A DNA stretch of 63,863 nt from Desulfobacteraceae bacterium. GTDB taxonomy: Bacteria; Desulfobacterota; Desulfobacteria; Desulfobacterales; Desulfosalsimonadaceae. The first letter of the stretch is position 1. Each line of letters begins with the position of its first letter. Below, one piece after another: positions 26,619-35,900 of this stretch. The stretch is taken from NCBI GenBank assembly GCA_003599885.1, contig QZKW01000028.1:1-63863 (forward strand), read 5' to 3'. The position numbers were made by a program, and so were the translations under genes. Under the pieces are notes generated by a model. It saw only the letters and a program-made list of their open reading frames with translations. It did no database searches and was not told where the DNA came from.

Positions 26619-26942
26619 ATGCCATTCAACGAAACGCCTGTTGAAATTCGCAGCCGGGATTACTGGTTCAAGATTATTGAGTTCCTGCAACAGAACTGGG
26701 CCTTGATAGATGAAACCCCAGATGGCTACGCGGTGTTTTTCTTTGGCGACACGTCTGGTATCTTTGACCAGCTTTCTTTTCCTTTGGTAGTCGAAGCTGA
26801 AGCGGCTCTGCGCAGAAATGGCTTTTCCCGGTTTGCCGAGGACAAAAAAGCCCAAGAGTTCATCGCAATTCCGCAGCCGCCATTTCATGAGCGACCACAC
26901 CCCAACGGACCAATCTATTCGTCCGGGAAGTTCTGGCGTTGA
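26619..26942 (+). CDS. Unknown small protein, island gene 3
   Basis: The 107-residue product starts at ATG 26619, which has GAGG seven bases upstream; a longer frame starting at 26433 overlaps the preceding gene and lacks a ribosome site. It has a helix-rich N-terminal half and an aromatic C-terminal tail (PPFHERPHPNGPIYSSGKFW). The core VFFFGDTSGIFDQLSFPLVVEAEAAL reads like a small alpha/beta domain. No family is recognised. It follows the 16-bp inverted repeat by 19 bp. Confidence 0.6.
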   Translation: MPFNETPVEIRSRDYWFKIIEFLQQNWALIDETPDGYAVFFFGDTSGIFDQLSFPLVVEAEAALRRNGFSRFAEDKKAQEFIAIPQPPFHERPHPNGPIYSSGKFWR

Positions 26943-27057
26943 AGTCAGTCTATAACGCCACCCCTATCATGGCGGAGATTCCCTCTCCTTTAAAGTTCGG
27001 CTTATAAACCATTGAAGTCAGAGGTCATTTTCTGAATTATCGACTGAGAGGCAAACC

Positions 27058-27816
27058 ATGTACGAAATCGAAATGCAGGCAATGTCGCCGGAATTTCTCA
27101 AGTGTTGGCAGGCGGCTGGCATGCACCTGGACAAACAGGTTCAAGGGGGCATCCAATCCTGGCTTCGGGCTGATCCCCATCCACCATTTCTCGAACACTT
27201 ATCTTTCCGCCTCGGAAACCAGTTGTTTTTTGTCCGGGTTGAAGATGTCGAGGGAAAGGTTGAAGGGCCGGGAAGTCTTAGGGGGCTGCATGCTGTTGCC
27301 GATGGAAATCGGGGCCATGCTTGTCTCATGCCCATGAAGAAAAAGTTTTTCGGCGGCGGCTGGATATCGGAAAAGAGCGGTTGGGGGCTCGTCGATGCCG
27401 CAACGATGAAGCCTGTCGAACCGGTTTCCCTCGTCACAGACGAGAAGATCGAAATGACTTCCTGGGAGCTTCAGGATCTGGCCGTGCAGGTTGTGCGCGA
27501 TTACCTCCAAAAGCAGGGATATCAGCTCATGTCTTGGCAAGGAAATCCCGAGGTGAATCCTTCTATTTGGTTTGTGGGTGAAAGCAAGGGGCCGGAATGG
27601 GTTGTCGTGCGGGCAGTGCGCTACCCCGAAAATCAGGCATCACGGCCTGCAAACTGGCAAGCCATTGCCCATCAGTACGAACACAAGAGCCAGATGGGAC
27701 ATTTTGCCTCCGTGGCAATCGCCAGCACGGAGCAACCCTTTGAGTCGGAGAACGAGCAAGCGGTTCCTCTTTGGCGTGGGCATGGCATGCATGTGCGTTT
27801 TACCGGCCTTGAGTAA
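27058..27816 (+). CDS. Unknown protein, island gene 4
   Basis: The 252-residue product starts at an ATG with GAGAGG upstream. It is soluble and tryptophan-rich, with a beta-rich first half (LSFRLGNQLFFVRVEDVEG) and a C-terminal half (YQLMSWQGNPEVNPSIWFV) that resembles restriction-endonuclease-like beta folds, with AVRYPEN and IASTEQPFESEN late in the chain. No catalytic site is identified with confidence. It is the last plus-strand gene of the island before the integrase remnant. Function unknown. Confidence 0.6.
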   Translation: MYEIEMQAMSPEFLKCWQAAGMHLDKQVQGGIQSWLRADPHPPFLEHLSFRLGNQLFFVRVEDVEGKVEGPGSLRGLHAVADGNRGHACLMPMKKKFFGGGWISEKSGWGLVDAATMKPVEPVSLVTDEKIEMTSWELQDLAVQVVRDYLQKQGYQLMSWQGNPEVNPSIWFVGESKGPEWVVVRAVRYPENQASRPANWQAIAHQYEHKSQMGHFASVAIASTEQPFESENEQAVPLWRGHGMHVRFTGLE

Positions 27817-27878
27817 GAGTTACCAACGACGACACTGGAAGAAGCTATTTCAGAGGCAACGAAAAACAATCGCCTTTG

Positions 27879-28976
27879 TCACCCAGCCGCCGACCTTATT
27901 GATATAATTTTGGCACCGGCTTTGATCCCTTCCAAATAGTCGGCCCAGGCCTGCATCATCTTTTTACGCTCCGGCATGAATTCCGCATAATTATAGGCAG
28001 CCCGCACACTGTTTCTTTCAGCATGGGCAAGCTGCCGCTCGATAGCGTCCCGGATCCATCCCTGTTCATTCAGTAACATGCTGGCCATACTTCTGAATCT
28101 GTGGCCGCTCATCTCATCTTTGGCAAATCCCATATGCCGCAGAGCTGATAATATGGCGTTACTGCTCATTGGCCTTGAGTCGGTGCGGGGGCTTGGGAAG
28201 ACATACCGGCCATGTCCGGTTAAAGGCTGAATCTCCCGCAGGACAGCCAGCGCTTGGCTCGATAACGGGACGATGTGAAGAACGCCCGCCTTCATCTTCT
28301 CCGCCGGGATTCGCCATTCTGCCGCGTCAAGATTGAACTCCGACCATTCGGCTTGCCGCAACTCACCCGGCCTTACAAAGACCAATGGGGCCAGTTGGAG
28401 GGCGCAACGGGTAACAATACTGCCCCGGTAATCGTCAATGGAGCGCAGCAGACCGGTTATTTCCTTCGGGTCGGTGATGGTGGCCATGTGTTTACCGGAT
28501 GCCGGGGGGATGGCGCGGCGCAGGCCGCCGGATGGATCACGCTCGGCCCTGCCGGTGGCTACGGCATAACGGAATACCTGGCCTCAGTTTTGTTGGGTCC
28601 GGTGCGCTGTCTCAAGTGTGCCCTTGGCCTCAATTCTTCGGAGTGCCGTCAGCAGTTCCGGCGCTGTGATGGACTTGATCGGTCTGTCTCCCAACCATGG
28701 AAAAATATACAGTTCAAGACGCCGGATGATTTTGTTGCCATGGCTGGCAGCCCAGGACGGTGCAAACTTGGTGTGCCAATCGCGGGCGATGACCTCGAAG
28801 GTCTCAGTCTCTTGGACGCCTGCCGCCTTTTGCGCTTTTTTGGTGTTTCCAGGATCAACACCATTGGCTATCAAGGCACTTGCCTGGTCACGTTTTTGTC
28901 TGGCATCGGCAAGAGATATTTGGGGGTATCTGTGTCGGGGGCGGGGGCGGATATCCCCACATATACCCCCAAACCT
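27879..28976 (-). pseudogene. P4-type tyrosine integrase, N-terminally truncated with internal stop
   Basis: One minus-strand frame, open from 28976, reads a P4/IntA-type integrase from its middle: YPQISLADARQKRDQA, then ANGVDPG, then the core-binding domain. The frame is broken by a TGA at 28586-28584 (the sequence reads HRTQQN, stop, GQVFRYAVATGRAERDP) and then continues with the catalytic domain: RPGELRQAEW, HRFRSMASMLLNEQG and HAERNSVRAAYNYAEF, i.e. Arg, His-x-x-Arg, His and Tyr. Upstream of 28976 comes TAA and about 80-100 expected N-terminal residues are missing. It lies next to tRNA-Met on the integration side, which is the usual place. Not functional as read. Confidence 0.88.
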
Positions 28977-29004
28977 TTAGGATTTTATTGAGCAATAGAA
29001 AAAG

Positions 29005-29032
29005 AAAAAGGCCTGATTTCTCAGGCCTTTTC
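29005..29032 (-). terminator. Terminator of the tRNA gene
   Basis: AAAAGGCCTGA pairs with TCAGGCCTTTT; on the minus strand it is followed by TTTTTCTTTTTC, about 35 bp beyond the tRNA 3' end. It separates the tRNA from the integrase remnant. Confidence 0.8.
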
Positions 29033-29063
29033 AGACAGTATTGGACAATACTGGATTTGATGA

Positions 29064-29140
29064 TGGTGGCGATGCAGGGACTTGAACCCCGGACACTACG
29101 GATATGAGCCGTATGCTCTAACCAGCTGAGCTACATCGCC
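29064..29140 (-). tRNA. tRNA-Met (anticodon CAU), CCA encoded
   Basis: The 77-nucleotide gene reads GGCGATGTAGCTCAGCTGG at its 5' end, with anticodon stem TACGG/CCGTA enclosing the loop CTCATAT (anticodon CAT), the T arm CGGGGTTCAAGTCCCTG and acceptor CATCGCC plus discriminator A and CCA. The start GGCGATG is not initiator-like, so it is an elongator Met or an Ile2 (lysidine) tRNA; the choice between the two is not made here. It is the likely integration site of the island, since the integrase remnant lies beyond its 3' end. Confidence 0.95.
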
Positions 29141-29141
29141 T

Positions 29142-29276
29142 TGTTGAAAACTTCGTAAAAAGCCCGAATTACCAATAAGGATTCCTTGTTCCTTTTGAGT
29201 ATTAACAAAACCAATGCGGTATCCTTGCCCATAAAACAGCTTATTCGGCATCGGACACTTTACGAAACCTTCAACA
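29142..29276. repeat. Non-coding element with 26-bp imperfect inverted ends
   Basis: TGTTGAAAACTTCGTAAAAAG (start of the left arm, 29142-29167) pairs with 29251-29276 at 20 of 26 positions. It abuts the 5' end of tRNA-Met, so the tRNA promoter must lie within or beyond it. The GTAAAAAG end resembles that of the element at 5829-5975. Confidence 0.6.
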
Positions 29277-29365
29277 GCGGTTGAATGAAAGCCGTTTTTT
29301 TAACAGCTTCATTTAGCCAAGTCAAGCCAAAATCTGTTTTTTAGCGTACAGCAGTTGCTTTTTTG

Positions 29366-32026
29366 TTACCTTACGGAAGATGTCACTTCAACAGTGAACT
29401 CATCCATCTCCGGAGGTAAATTTTTAAAAATAACCGTAAAGGGGACAGATTGTCCGGCGGTTATGCCGGAATTCATCTGATTGTCCCCCGTACGATTATT
29501 CAAACGCCCTTCAATTGTTTTGATGTCCAGATCGGTTAACTCCGCGTCGGTAAACATATTACCGCAATAAACGGTTGAAGAGATGATGACCTTCCCCGCG
29601 TTGTTGTAAAGTGTGCCCTTTACCTGTACATTGCTGCGGGGATGGTCATATCTGTTCGTCACATTTCCGTTTATAACCAGAAGTTCTCCGGAAGATTTAT
29701 TTTCAACAAACTTATACTCGGGTGTTACAAGCATTTCCATCTGGAGATTACCCAGATCTTTTACCTGTTTTGTAACAGCAGGCGGCGGCGTTTCTTCTTT
29801 TCCGCCAAACATTTTCCATCCAACGAATCCGATAGCTCCGATAATTACCAAAAGAAGCAGCACGACCAATATCTTTTTCAGATTCCGGCCTTTCTGCTGT
29901 TTCGGTCTTGGCGCCATTACCGCGGGGGCAGCTGCTTTAAACCCACCCTCAATTTCTCTGGACAGGTCTTCTGAAACTTCTTCCGCAGGCTCTTCCTCGT
30001 CAATAACCGTTTTTTTGTATTGCCTTTCTAATTCTTTATCCCGTTCTTCGACGGTTTCCAAAGAAACTTCTTTTCTGTCGCTATCATCAGCTCCTTCGTC
30101 CAGAATGGTTTCAAGGTCAATATTCATGTCGTCGTCATCTGAAGCCGTATAGAGCTCGGGTTCATCCATCTCAAGCGCCATGCTTTTCTTGCCAGCGCCC
30201 GCCTTGACCGTTTCCGGTTTCGGAGATTCATCAAAATCAAGGACATCTTCAATCTGCGTCAGATCAAAGTCCTCTGATTCTTCTGCCTTGGATTCACCGG
30301 TGAACGCTTCAGACACAGTCGCTGTTTTGTCATCAAATGTTTCACCAAAATCCAAATCCAGATCGAAGTCTCCGGTGTCATCCTTCGCTCCTGTCGTCTC
30401 GGGTTCGATGTCCAGGTCGAAGTCAAACGTTTCTTCTTCTGCAACCGCTTCCCCCGGCGCTTCGGCGTCTAAATCAAAGTCCAGGTCAAAGTCATCTGTT
30501 TCCGTCTTCGCAGAAGGCGTTTCTTTTGATTCACCTTCCAAATCAAAGTCGAGATCAAAGTCTTCAATGGTTTCTTCATGAGCAGAGGTCGATTCCTTCT
30601 CCAGGCCTTCATCCAGATCCAGATCGCCAAATTCATCCAGATCCAGTCCCAGATCGTCATCTAAGGATTCCCCGGAAACTTCTTCCGCCAAATCCAGATC
30701 CTCAAACCCATCCATGTCCAGATCTAAATCCAGATCCTCGGCTTCAGATCCTTTTTTCTCTGCCACACCGGCCGTTTCTTCAGCGTCAATGTCTAAATCC
30801 AGATCGAAATCATCCTCATCCGCTGCAATGGCCGCTGCCGCTTCTTGTTTGTCGCCCAGATCCAGGTCTTCAAATTCGTCCAGATCCAGTCCCAGATCGT
30901 CATCTAAGGATTCCCCGGATATTTCTTCCGACAAATCCAGATCCAATTCAAATTCATCCTTTTCAACGTCTGCTTTTCCTGAAACTGGAGCAGCAGGCTC
31001 TTCCTCAAGGTCGAAATCCAATTCAAAATCATCCTCATCCGCATCGATCGCCTTTTCTTTCGCGGGTTTCTTTGCGGGTTTTTCCGGTTCTTGTGTTACG
31101 TCAAATTCATCCAAATCAGCACCCACACCTCCTTTCGTTTCAACCGTTATTTGTTCCGGTTCAGCGTCACCATCTAGTACGGCCGAGTCTTCAAAGTCTA
31201 AAAAATCGATTTGTTCCTCAGCAGAAGGCTTTTCTGAGTCCGCTTGTTCAAACACTTCTTCTGATTCCAGGTCATCAAACGCCATCGTTTCTACATCTTG
31301 CTCGGGTTCCTCTTCCGGGTTGTCGAGTATTATTTCGTCTTCAACCTTTTCTTCAATATCGTCAAAAGACACGATATCGGATTCACCCTCTTCCTCCAGC
31401 AGGGCACTAAAGTCATCCTCTTTTTCTGCGGCTTTCGATTCAAGGTCTTCAAAAGACAGTATATCAGAACCGGTGTCACCGTCGTCGGCCAGCAGTTCAT
31501 CCATGTCAAGAGATTCTGATGTGGCTTTCGCTTCAAGGGCATCCAAAGAAATCACATCATCATCGTCCTGCAACAGTTCCGACATCATAATTTCAGGCTC
31601 TTCCGAGCCTTCTTCCAGGGCATCAAGAAGAGAAGCCGTGCTGTCAAACAGATCATCGGACGTGGCCATCGGGATTTCAGCGGTTTCCATTGAAATTTCT
31701 GATTCCAAATCACCAAATTCATCTTCAAACGTACCGCCCGGCACTTTTTCATCTGCTGTGTCCATTGCGATATCAGATGTTTTTAGCGATATCTCTGATT
31801 CCACATCATCAAATTCATCATCAAACTCATCCCCCAGCACATCATCAATTTTTGCCTCTAAACTTTTATCCAGTTTAAATGCCGACGGCTTTTCAATCCC
31901 TGTAGACGTGGGGTATGCAATAAAGACGCGCTGGCATTTGGAACACCTGACCGTTGAACCTGTTTCTTTTACTAGGCTGGTTTTTAATTTAAAACTGGTG
32001 CCACAAGCCTCACAGGTAATAATCAT
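29366..32026 (-). CDS. Zinc-ribbon/acidic-repeat membrane protein with DUF3426 domain
   Basis: The 886-residue protein starts with an MJ0042-type zinc ribbon (CEACGTSFK and CSKCQRVFIAYP). Residues about 55-660 are a very acidic, low-complexity stretch full of Asp, Glu and Leu, with repeated modules such as SGESLDDDLGLDLDE seen twice. A membrane segment (LVVLLLLVIIGAIGFVGWKMF) comes at about 735, and the C-terminal 120 residues are a DUF3426-like beta domain (VINGNVTNRYDHPRSNVQVKG). It is probably a membrane-anchored protein with a disordered acidic cytoplasmic region. It is followed (upstream on the strand) by hpt 17 bp away, so they may be co-transcribed. Family members are common in Desulfobacterota. 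Confidence 0.85.
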   Translation of the reverse strand: MIITCEACGTSFKLKTSLVKETGSTVRCSKCQRVFIAYPTSTGIEKPSAFKLDKSLEAKIDDVLGDEFDDEFDDVESEISLKTSDIAMDTADEKVPGGTFEDEFGDLESEISMETAEIPMATSDDLFDSTASLLDALEEGSEEPEIMMSELLQDDDDVISLDALEAKATSESLDMDELLADDGDTGSDILSFEDLESKAAEKEDDFSALLEEEGESDIVSFDDIEEKVEDEIILDNPEEEPEQDVETMAFDDLESEEVFEQADSEKPSAEEQIDFLDFEDSAVLDGDAEPEQITVETKGGVGADLDEFDVTQEPEKPAKKPAKEKAIDADEDDFELDFDLEEEPAAPVSGKADVEKDEFELDLDLSEEISGESLDDDLGLDLDEFEDLDLGDKQEAAAAIAADEDDFDLDLDIDAEETAGVAEKKGSEAEDLDLDLDMDGFEDLDLAEEVSGESLDDDLGLDLDEFGDLDLDEGLEKESTSAHEETIEDFDLDFDLEGESKETPSAKTETDDFDLDFDLDAEAPGEAVAEEETFDFDLDIEPETTGAKDDTGDFDLDLDFGETFDDKTATVSEAFTGESKAEESEDFDLTQIEDVLDFDESPKPETVKAGAGKKSMALEMDEPELYTASDDDDMNIDLETILDEGADDSDRKEVSLETVEERDKELERQYKKTVIDEEEPAEEVSEDLSREIEGGFKAAAPAVMAPRPKQQKGRNLKKILVVLLLLVIIGAIGFVGWKMFGGKEETPPPAVTKQVKDLGNLQMEMLVTPEYKFVENKSSGELLVINGNVTNRYDHPRSNVQVKGTLYNNAGKVIISSTVYCGNMFTDAELTDLDIKTIEGRLNNRTGDNQMNSGITAGQSVPFTVIFKNLPPEMDEFTVEVTSSVR

Positions 32027-32043
32027 TGTTATTTCCTCACTGG

Positions 32044-32562
32044 TTAATAATTTAAGTGATAAAGCGCTGGCAAATTTCTGTATTGTTCAGCATAATCAAG
32101 ACCATATCCCACAAGAAACCCGCCTTCAACCGAATGACAGACGTAATCTGCCTGACAATCAATCTTACGCCGCTCATATTTATCAATAAATGCGCAAATT
32201 CGAATGCTTTCAGGGTGCAGTGTTTTCAGGTGTTTGATAAGCGTGGCCATCGTCAAGCCGGAATCAATGATATCTTCAACGACCAGAACGTCTTTGCCTT
32301 GTATGTCCGTTGTAATATCGCTGCACAAACGAATGTCCCCGGAAGAAAAATTGCTGTCACCGTAACTTGCATAACGTATAAAGTCAATTTCAACCGGGAT
32401 CGACAGCCGTCTTGCCAGATCCGCCATGAAAACAAAGGCACCTTTTAGTACACCAATTAATACAAGCTGTCCATGTTCATAGTCTTTAGAAATTTGTTGC
32501 GCAACCATCCCCACTTTTTCATGGATTTCTTTTTCGGTTAAAACGGGTATGAGTTCCGGCAT
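32044..32562 (-). CDS. hpt: Hypoxanthine phosphoribosyltransferase
   Basis: The 172-residue protein is a type I phosphoribosyltransferase that salvages hypoxanthine (and often guanine) with PRPP. The PRPP-binding motif is VLVVEDIIDSGLTMATL near residue 95, preceded by GDSNFSSGDIRLC and ending in DYVCHSVEGGFLVGYGLDYAEQYRNL, a typical Hpt/Hgprt tail. Start ATG and length are usual. It precedes the zinc-ribbon gene by 17 bp on the minus strand. Confidence 0.95.
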   Translation of the reverse strand: MPELIPVLTEKEIHEKVGMVAQQISKDYEHGQLVLIGVLKGAFVFMADLARRLSIPVEIDFIRYASYGDSNFSSGDIRLCSDITTDIQGKDVLVVEDIIDSGLTMATLIKHLKTLHPESIRICAFIDKYERRKIDCQADYVCHSVEGGFLVGYGLDYAEQYRNLPALYHLNY

Positions 32563-32933
32563 ATATCGTTCAGAAGGTTATGTGTTATGGGGTTAGATTG
32601 TAATGGTGATGATATCCTGATATTTATTTGTATGCTGCGAAATTCTAGAGAAAATCCAAGCATTTTTTATCATGCATAATTATGCAAATTGACAATATAT
32701 TGAGAGGATGCTTTTGTCAATGATTTTACTGTATTCCCGGTATTGATTAATTTTTTAATCGAGATAATCCGTGTTTTTACGGTTAATCTGAATCTCGTCA
32801 AATACGCATTCAGCCAATCAAAAAAAAATCATAGGGAACAACGGAGAGTTATTTGCAAGAAAGGGATGCTTTAAAAATCCGGAAGAGCCTTCCCGGCCAG
32901 GGTCCTGATCAAGTCGGAAGTACCGCTGTTTTT
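32563..32933. other. AT-rich intergenic region upstream of hpt
   Basis: No gene is seen. A palindrome GCATAATTATGC (32674-32685) lies about 115 bp before the hpt start, just after TTGTCA on the minus strand; this could be a promoter with an operator, but the -10 match is poor. Confidence 0.35.
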
Positions 32934-35900
32934 CTACAATGAACCCGTATCGTGCCGCTTACTTGTTTTTTTGTCTATAATATTTCTGATTTTGTGGGAT
33001 AGTGCTGCAATGTCAAAAGGTTTTTGGATAAAGCCATTGCATCCTTTTTTTATAATTTCAGTTGCCTGCTCATTCATGCTGTAACCCGATGAAAGAAGAA
33101 CCCTTACGTCGGGATCGGTTTTTTTAAGCTGATCATAGAGTATGCTGCCGGACATTTCCGGCATGATCATATCCAGTATGACAAGAGATATTTCATTTTT
33201 GTTTTCTTTGAAAATGGCTTCCGCTGTTTTTCCGGAGTTCGCCGTCAGCACGGTATATCCCAGCATTTTCAGTATTTCCGTACCCACCTCAAGAATCATT
33301 GATTCGTCATCAATAAGTAGAATGGTCTCCCGGCCGTAACGCATTCCCTGTTTCTGCTTGGATTCAACGAAAACAGTTTTTGCTGATACCGGCAGAAACA
33401 CATTAAATGTTGCGCCAGATCCCGGCTGACTGGATATTGAGATGAAACCGCTATGGTTTTTGATGATTCCATACGCAGACGACAGCCCCAATCCGGTTCC
33501 CCTGCCCATTGCTTTTGTGGTGAAAAACGGATCAAATGCCTTTTTCTGAATTTCCTGATCCATGCCGACGCCGGTGTCGGAGACGGATATTTTTACGTAT
33601 GCTCCGGGTTTTAACCCATAAAGATCAACTTCTGCGCCGGTGATGTTTGCGATATCCGTGGAAATCGTCATCGTTCCGCCGCCAGGCATGGCCTGCCAGG
33701 CGTTTACAAACAGGTTTAACAGCGCCAGCTCAATCTGAGACCTGTCGACTTCAACCGGTGGAACCACGCTCAGGTCATTAACAATTTTAAGTTCCTTTTT
33801 CGTCCGGCCAAACATGTCCGTTATCTTTGAAATCAGCTGATTAATATCGATGGTCCTGACCTCATACTTTCCTTTTCTGGCCAGTCCCATCAACTGGGAA
33901 GTCAGGCGCGCTGCATCGCCGATATATTCTTCCATGTTTTTTAATCGTTGGAAATCCGGGTTCTGGGGATCCATCTTGAGCAGCATGATACTGATATTCC
34001 CCTGGATGCCCATCAGAAGATTATTGAAATCATGTGCTACGCCGCCTGCCAGGGTGCCCAGCGCCTCCATTTTTTGTGACTGGAGCAGCTGCGCTTCCAG
34101 TTTTTTTTGTTCCGTGATATCCCGCGCAATAAATAATAATGCCGGCCGTCCCTCCCAGTCGATTTTCACCGCGCTGACCAATACGGTGATAGTATTTCCG
34201 TTCTTTGCAATAAACCGGTACTCAATCAATCCGGGGATTGTTTCTCCGGCGAGCCGCCGCTGATATCTTGATGCACCGGTTTCACGGTCATCAGGATGCA
34301 TCAATTCCGTGAACAGCATATCCTGAAGCTCCGAAGCCGTATAGCCCAGCAGTTTTAATGTTTCCGGATTCGAAAAAACTATGTTGCTGTCCTGAATGAT
34401 AGCAATCGCATCGGTTGCATTTTCCACAAGAATACGGTATTTGTCTTCCGAATTTTTCAGCGCCTGTTCCACACGGACACGTTCGGCGATCTCTATCTGG
34501 AGCGCCTCCACTTTTTCCTCAAGCGCCTTTGCATGATCTGAGATCAGCTTATTGCGTTCCTGGTAAAAATCAATTTTCCGATACAGTTCTTCCGGGGTGA
34601 GATCAAGGGAAGCCAGAATCTCTCCGTATGCCGATGTCAGTTCCACTTGTTCTTCAGGGGTGAAAAATCCTGCTTTTGCGAACGCCTTGTGAGCCTCCGC
34701 CGTGCCGATGGAGCCGGAAAGCCGCTTTTTCACCCTGCCGCAGAAATCCGCCATTTCCAGGATTGTAATCATGGACTTTTCATTCATGCCCTGATCGCCC
34801 AGGCTTTTGGATATTAAGGCCCAGGCATTCGCATGAGGCATATATTGACTGAGGAGCCGGATGAGTGGCGGAAGTTTTTCAGACATGGATACGGTGATTG
34901 AGGGCGTTGTCCAAACCGGCGGTTTTATGGCAGCATCCGGAATTAATTCATCAATGAATTCATTTACGGCTTGGTTTGTGTTTTTTTCAAAAATTAAAGA
35001 TCCTGAAACATATAGCCCGGTATTCACAAGCAGACACCAGAATACGCCATGGCTCAGCGGGTCCAGGCCATTCATGCCGAGAAGATTTTCAGGCTTCAGC
35101 AGCCCGGCACCCCATGGGCCGTATAAAAGCATATCTGATAAAAGCCATCCGCTTTTAATCAGGGACGGCAGCAGCAATGTATAAAGCCACAAGATAAACC
35201 CGGCGCTCAGGCCGAGAACGGTTCCGTAATGGTTTCCCCGTCGCCAGAAAAGGCCGCCGATAATCGGCGGAGCGAATTGAATGGCTGCCGCAAAAGAAAG
35301 AATCCCCATATTCACAAGCGTATAACTGCCGCCCAGGTTTTTTTCAAACCAGTAGCCGGACAGGATAATGAGCGCCACAGCACACCATCTGGCTTCTAAA
35401 ATCCGCCTTCGCATAAAACCCAGGCCGGGCAGATATTCAAAAAGCGGCAGCAGCAGGTGGTTGGTAACCATTGTGGCCATAGTCATCGAGCTGACCATGA
35501 TCATGCTCATGGCGGCTGAAAAACCGCCGAGAAACACCAGCAGCGTCATCCAGGGTTTTCCGTATTCAAGGGGCAACCGGAGAACAAACGTATCGGCCTC
35601 CTGAAGGGAAAAGCCCTTTATCAATCCGGCCATTGCTATCGGCAGAACGAAGATATTTATCAGAAACATATACAGCGGGAACATCCACATGGCGGTGAGG
35701 ATATGTTTCTCGTTTGAATTTTCAACAACCGCCACATGGAACTGCCGGGGGAGAAAGAGCACCGCCGACATGGCTAAAATCAGATATGTCATCCATAACA
35801 TAAAGGGGGCGGATGCGTCGTCCGGTCCGATGGTTTGACGGCTGGAAAAGGGGGTTTCCGAAAAGCGCTGAAAAATATCATCCATTCCGTTGAAAAGAAA

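Noticed and set aside
26539-27000. Integron attC sites between the small island genes
   Set aside because: Inverted repeats are present, but RYYYAAC and GTTRRRY core sites in the right layout are not, and no integron integrase is seen.
28487-28874. Selenocysteine or recoding at the TGA inside the integrase
   Set aside because: Tyrosine integrases have no selenocysteine, the N-terminus is also missing, and no hairpin after the TGA stands out; a nonsense mutation is simpler.
30714-32189. A 491-codon Ser-rich plus-strand open frame (and a 357-codon frame at 30337-31410)
   Set aside because: Both lie opposite the acidic Asp/Glu repeat protein; the composition is the complement of its codons, there is no ribosome site, and no domain is visible.
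32641-32720. Sigma-70 promoter around the GCATAATTATGC palindrome before hpt
   Set aside because: TTGTCA is a fair -35, but the -10 at 17 bp is poor, so it is mentioned only as a possibility in the intergenic entry.
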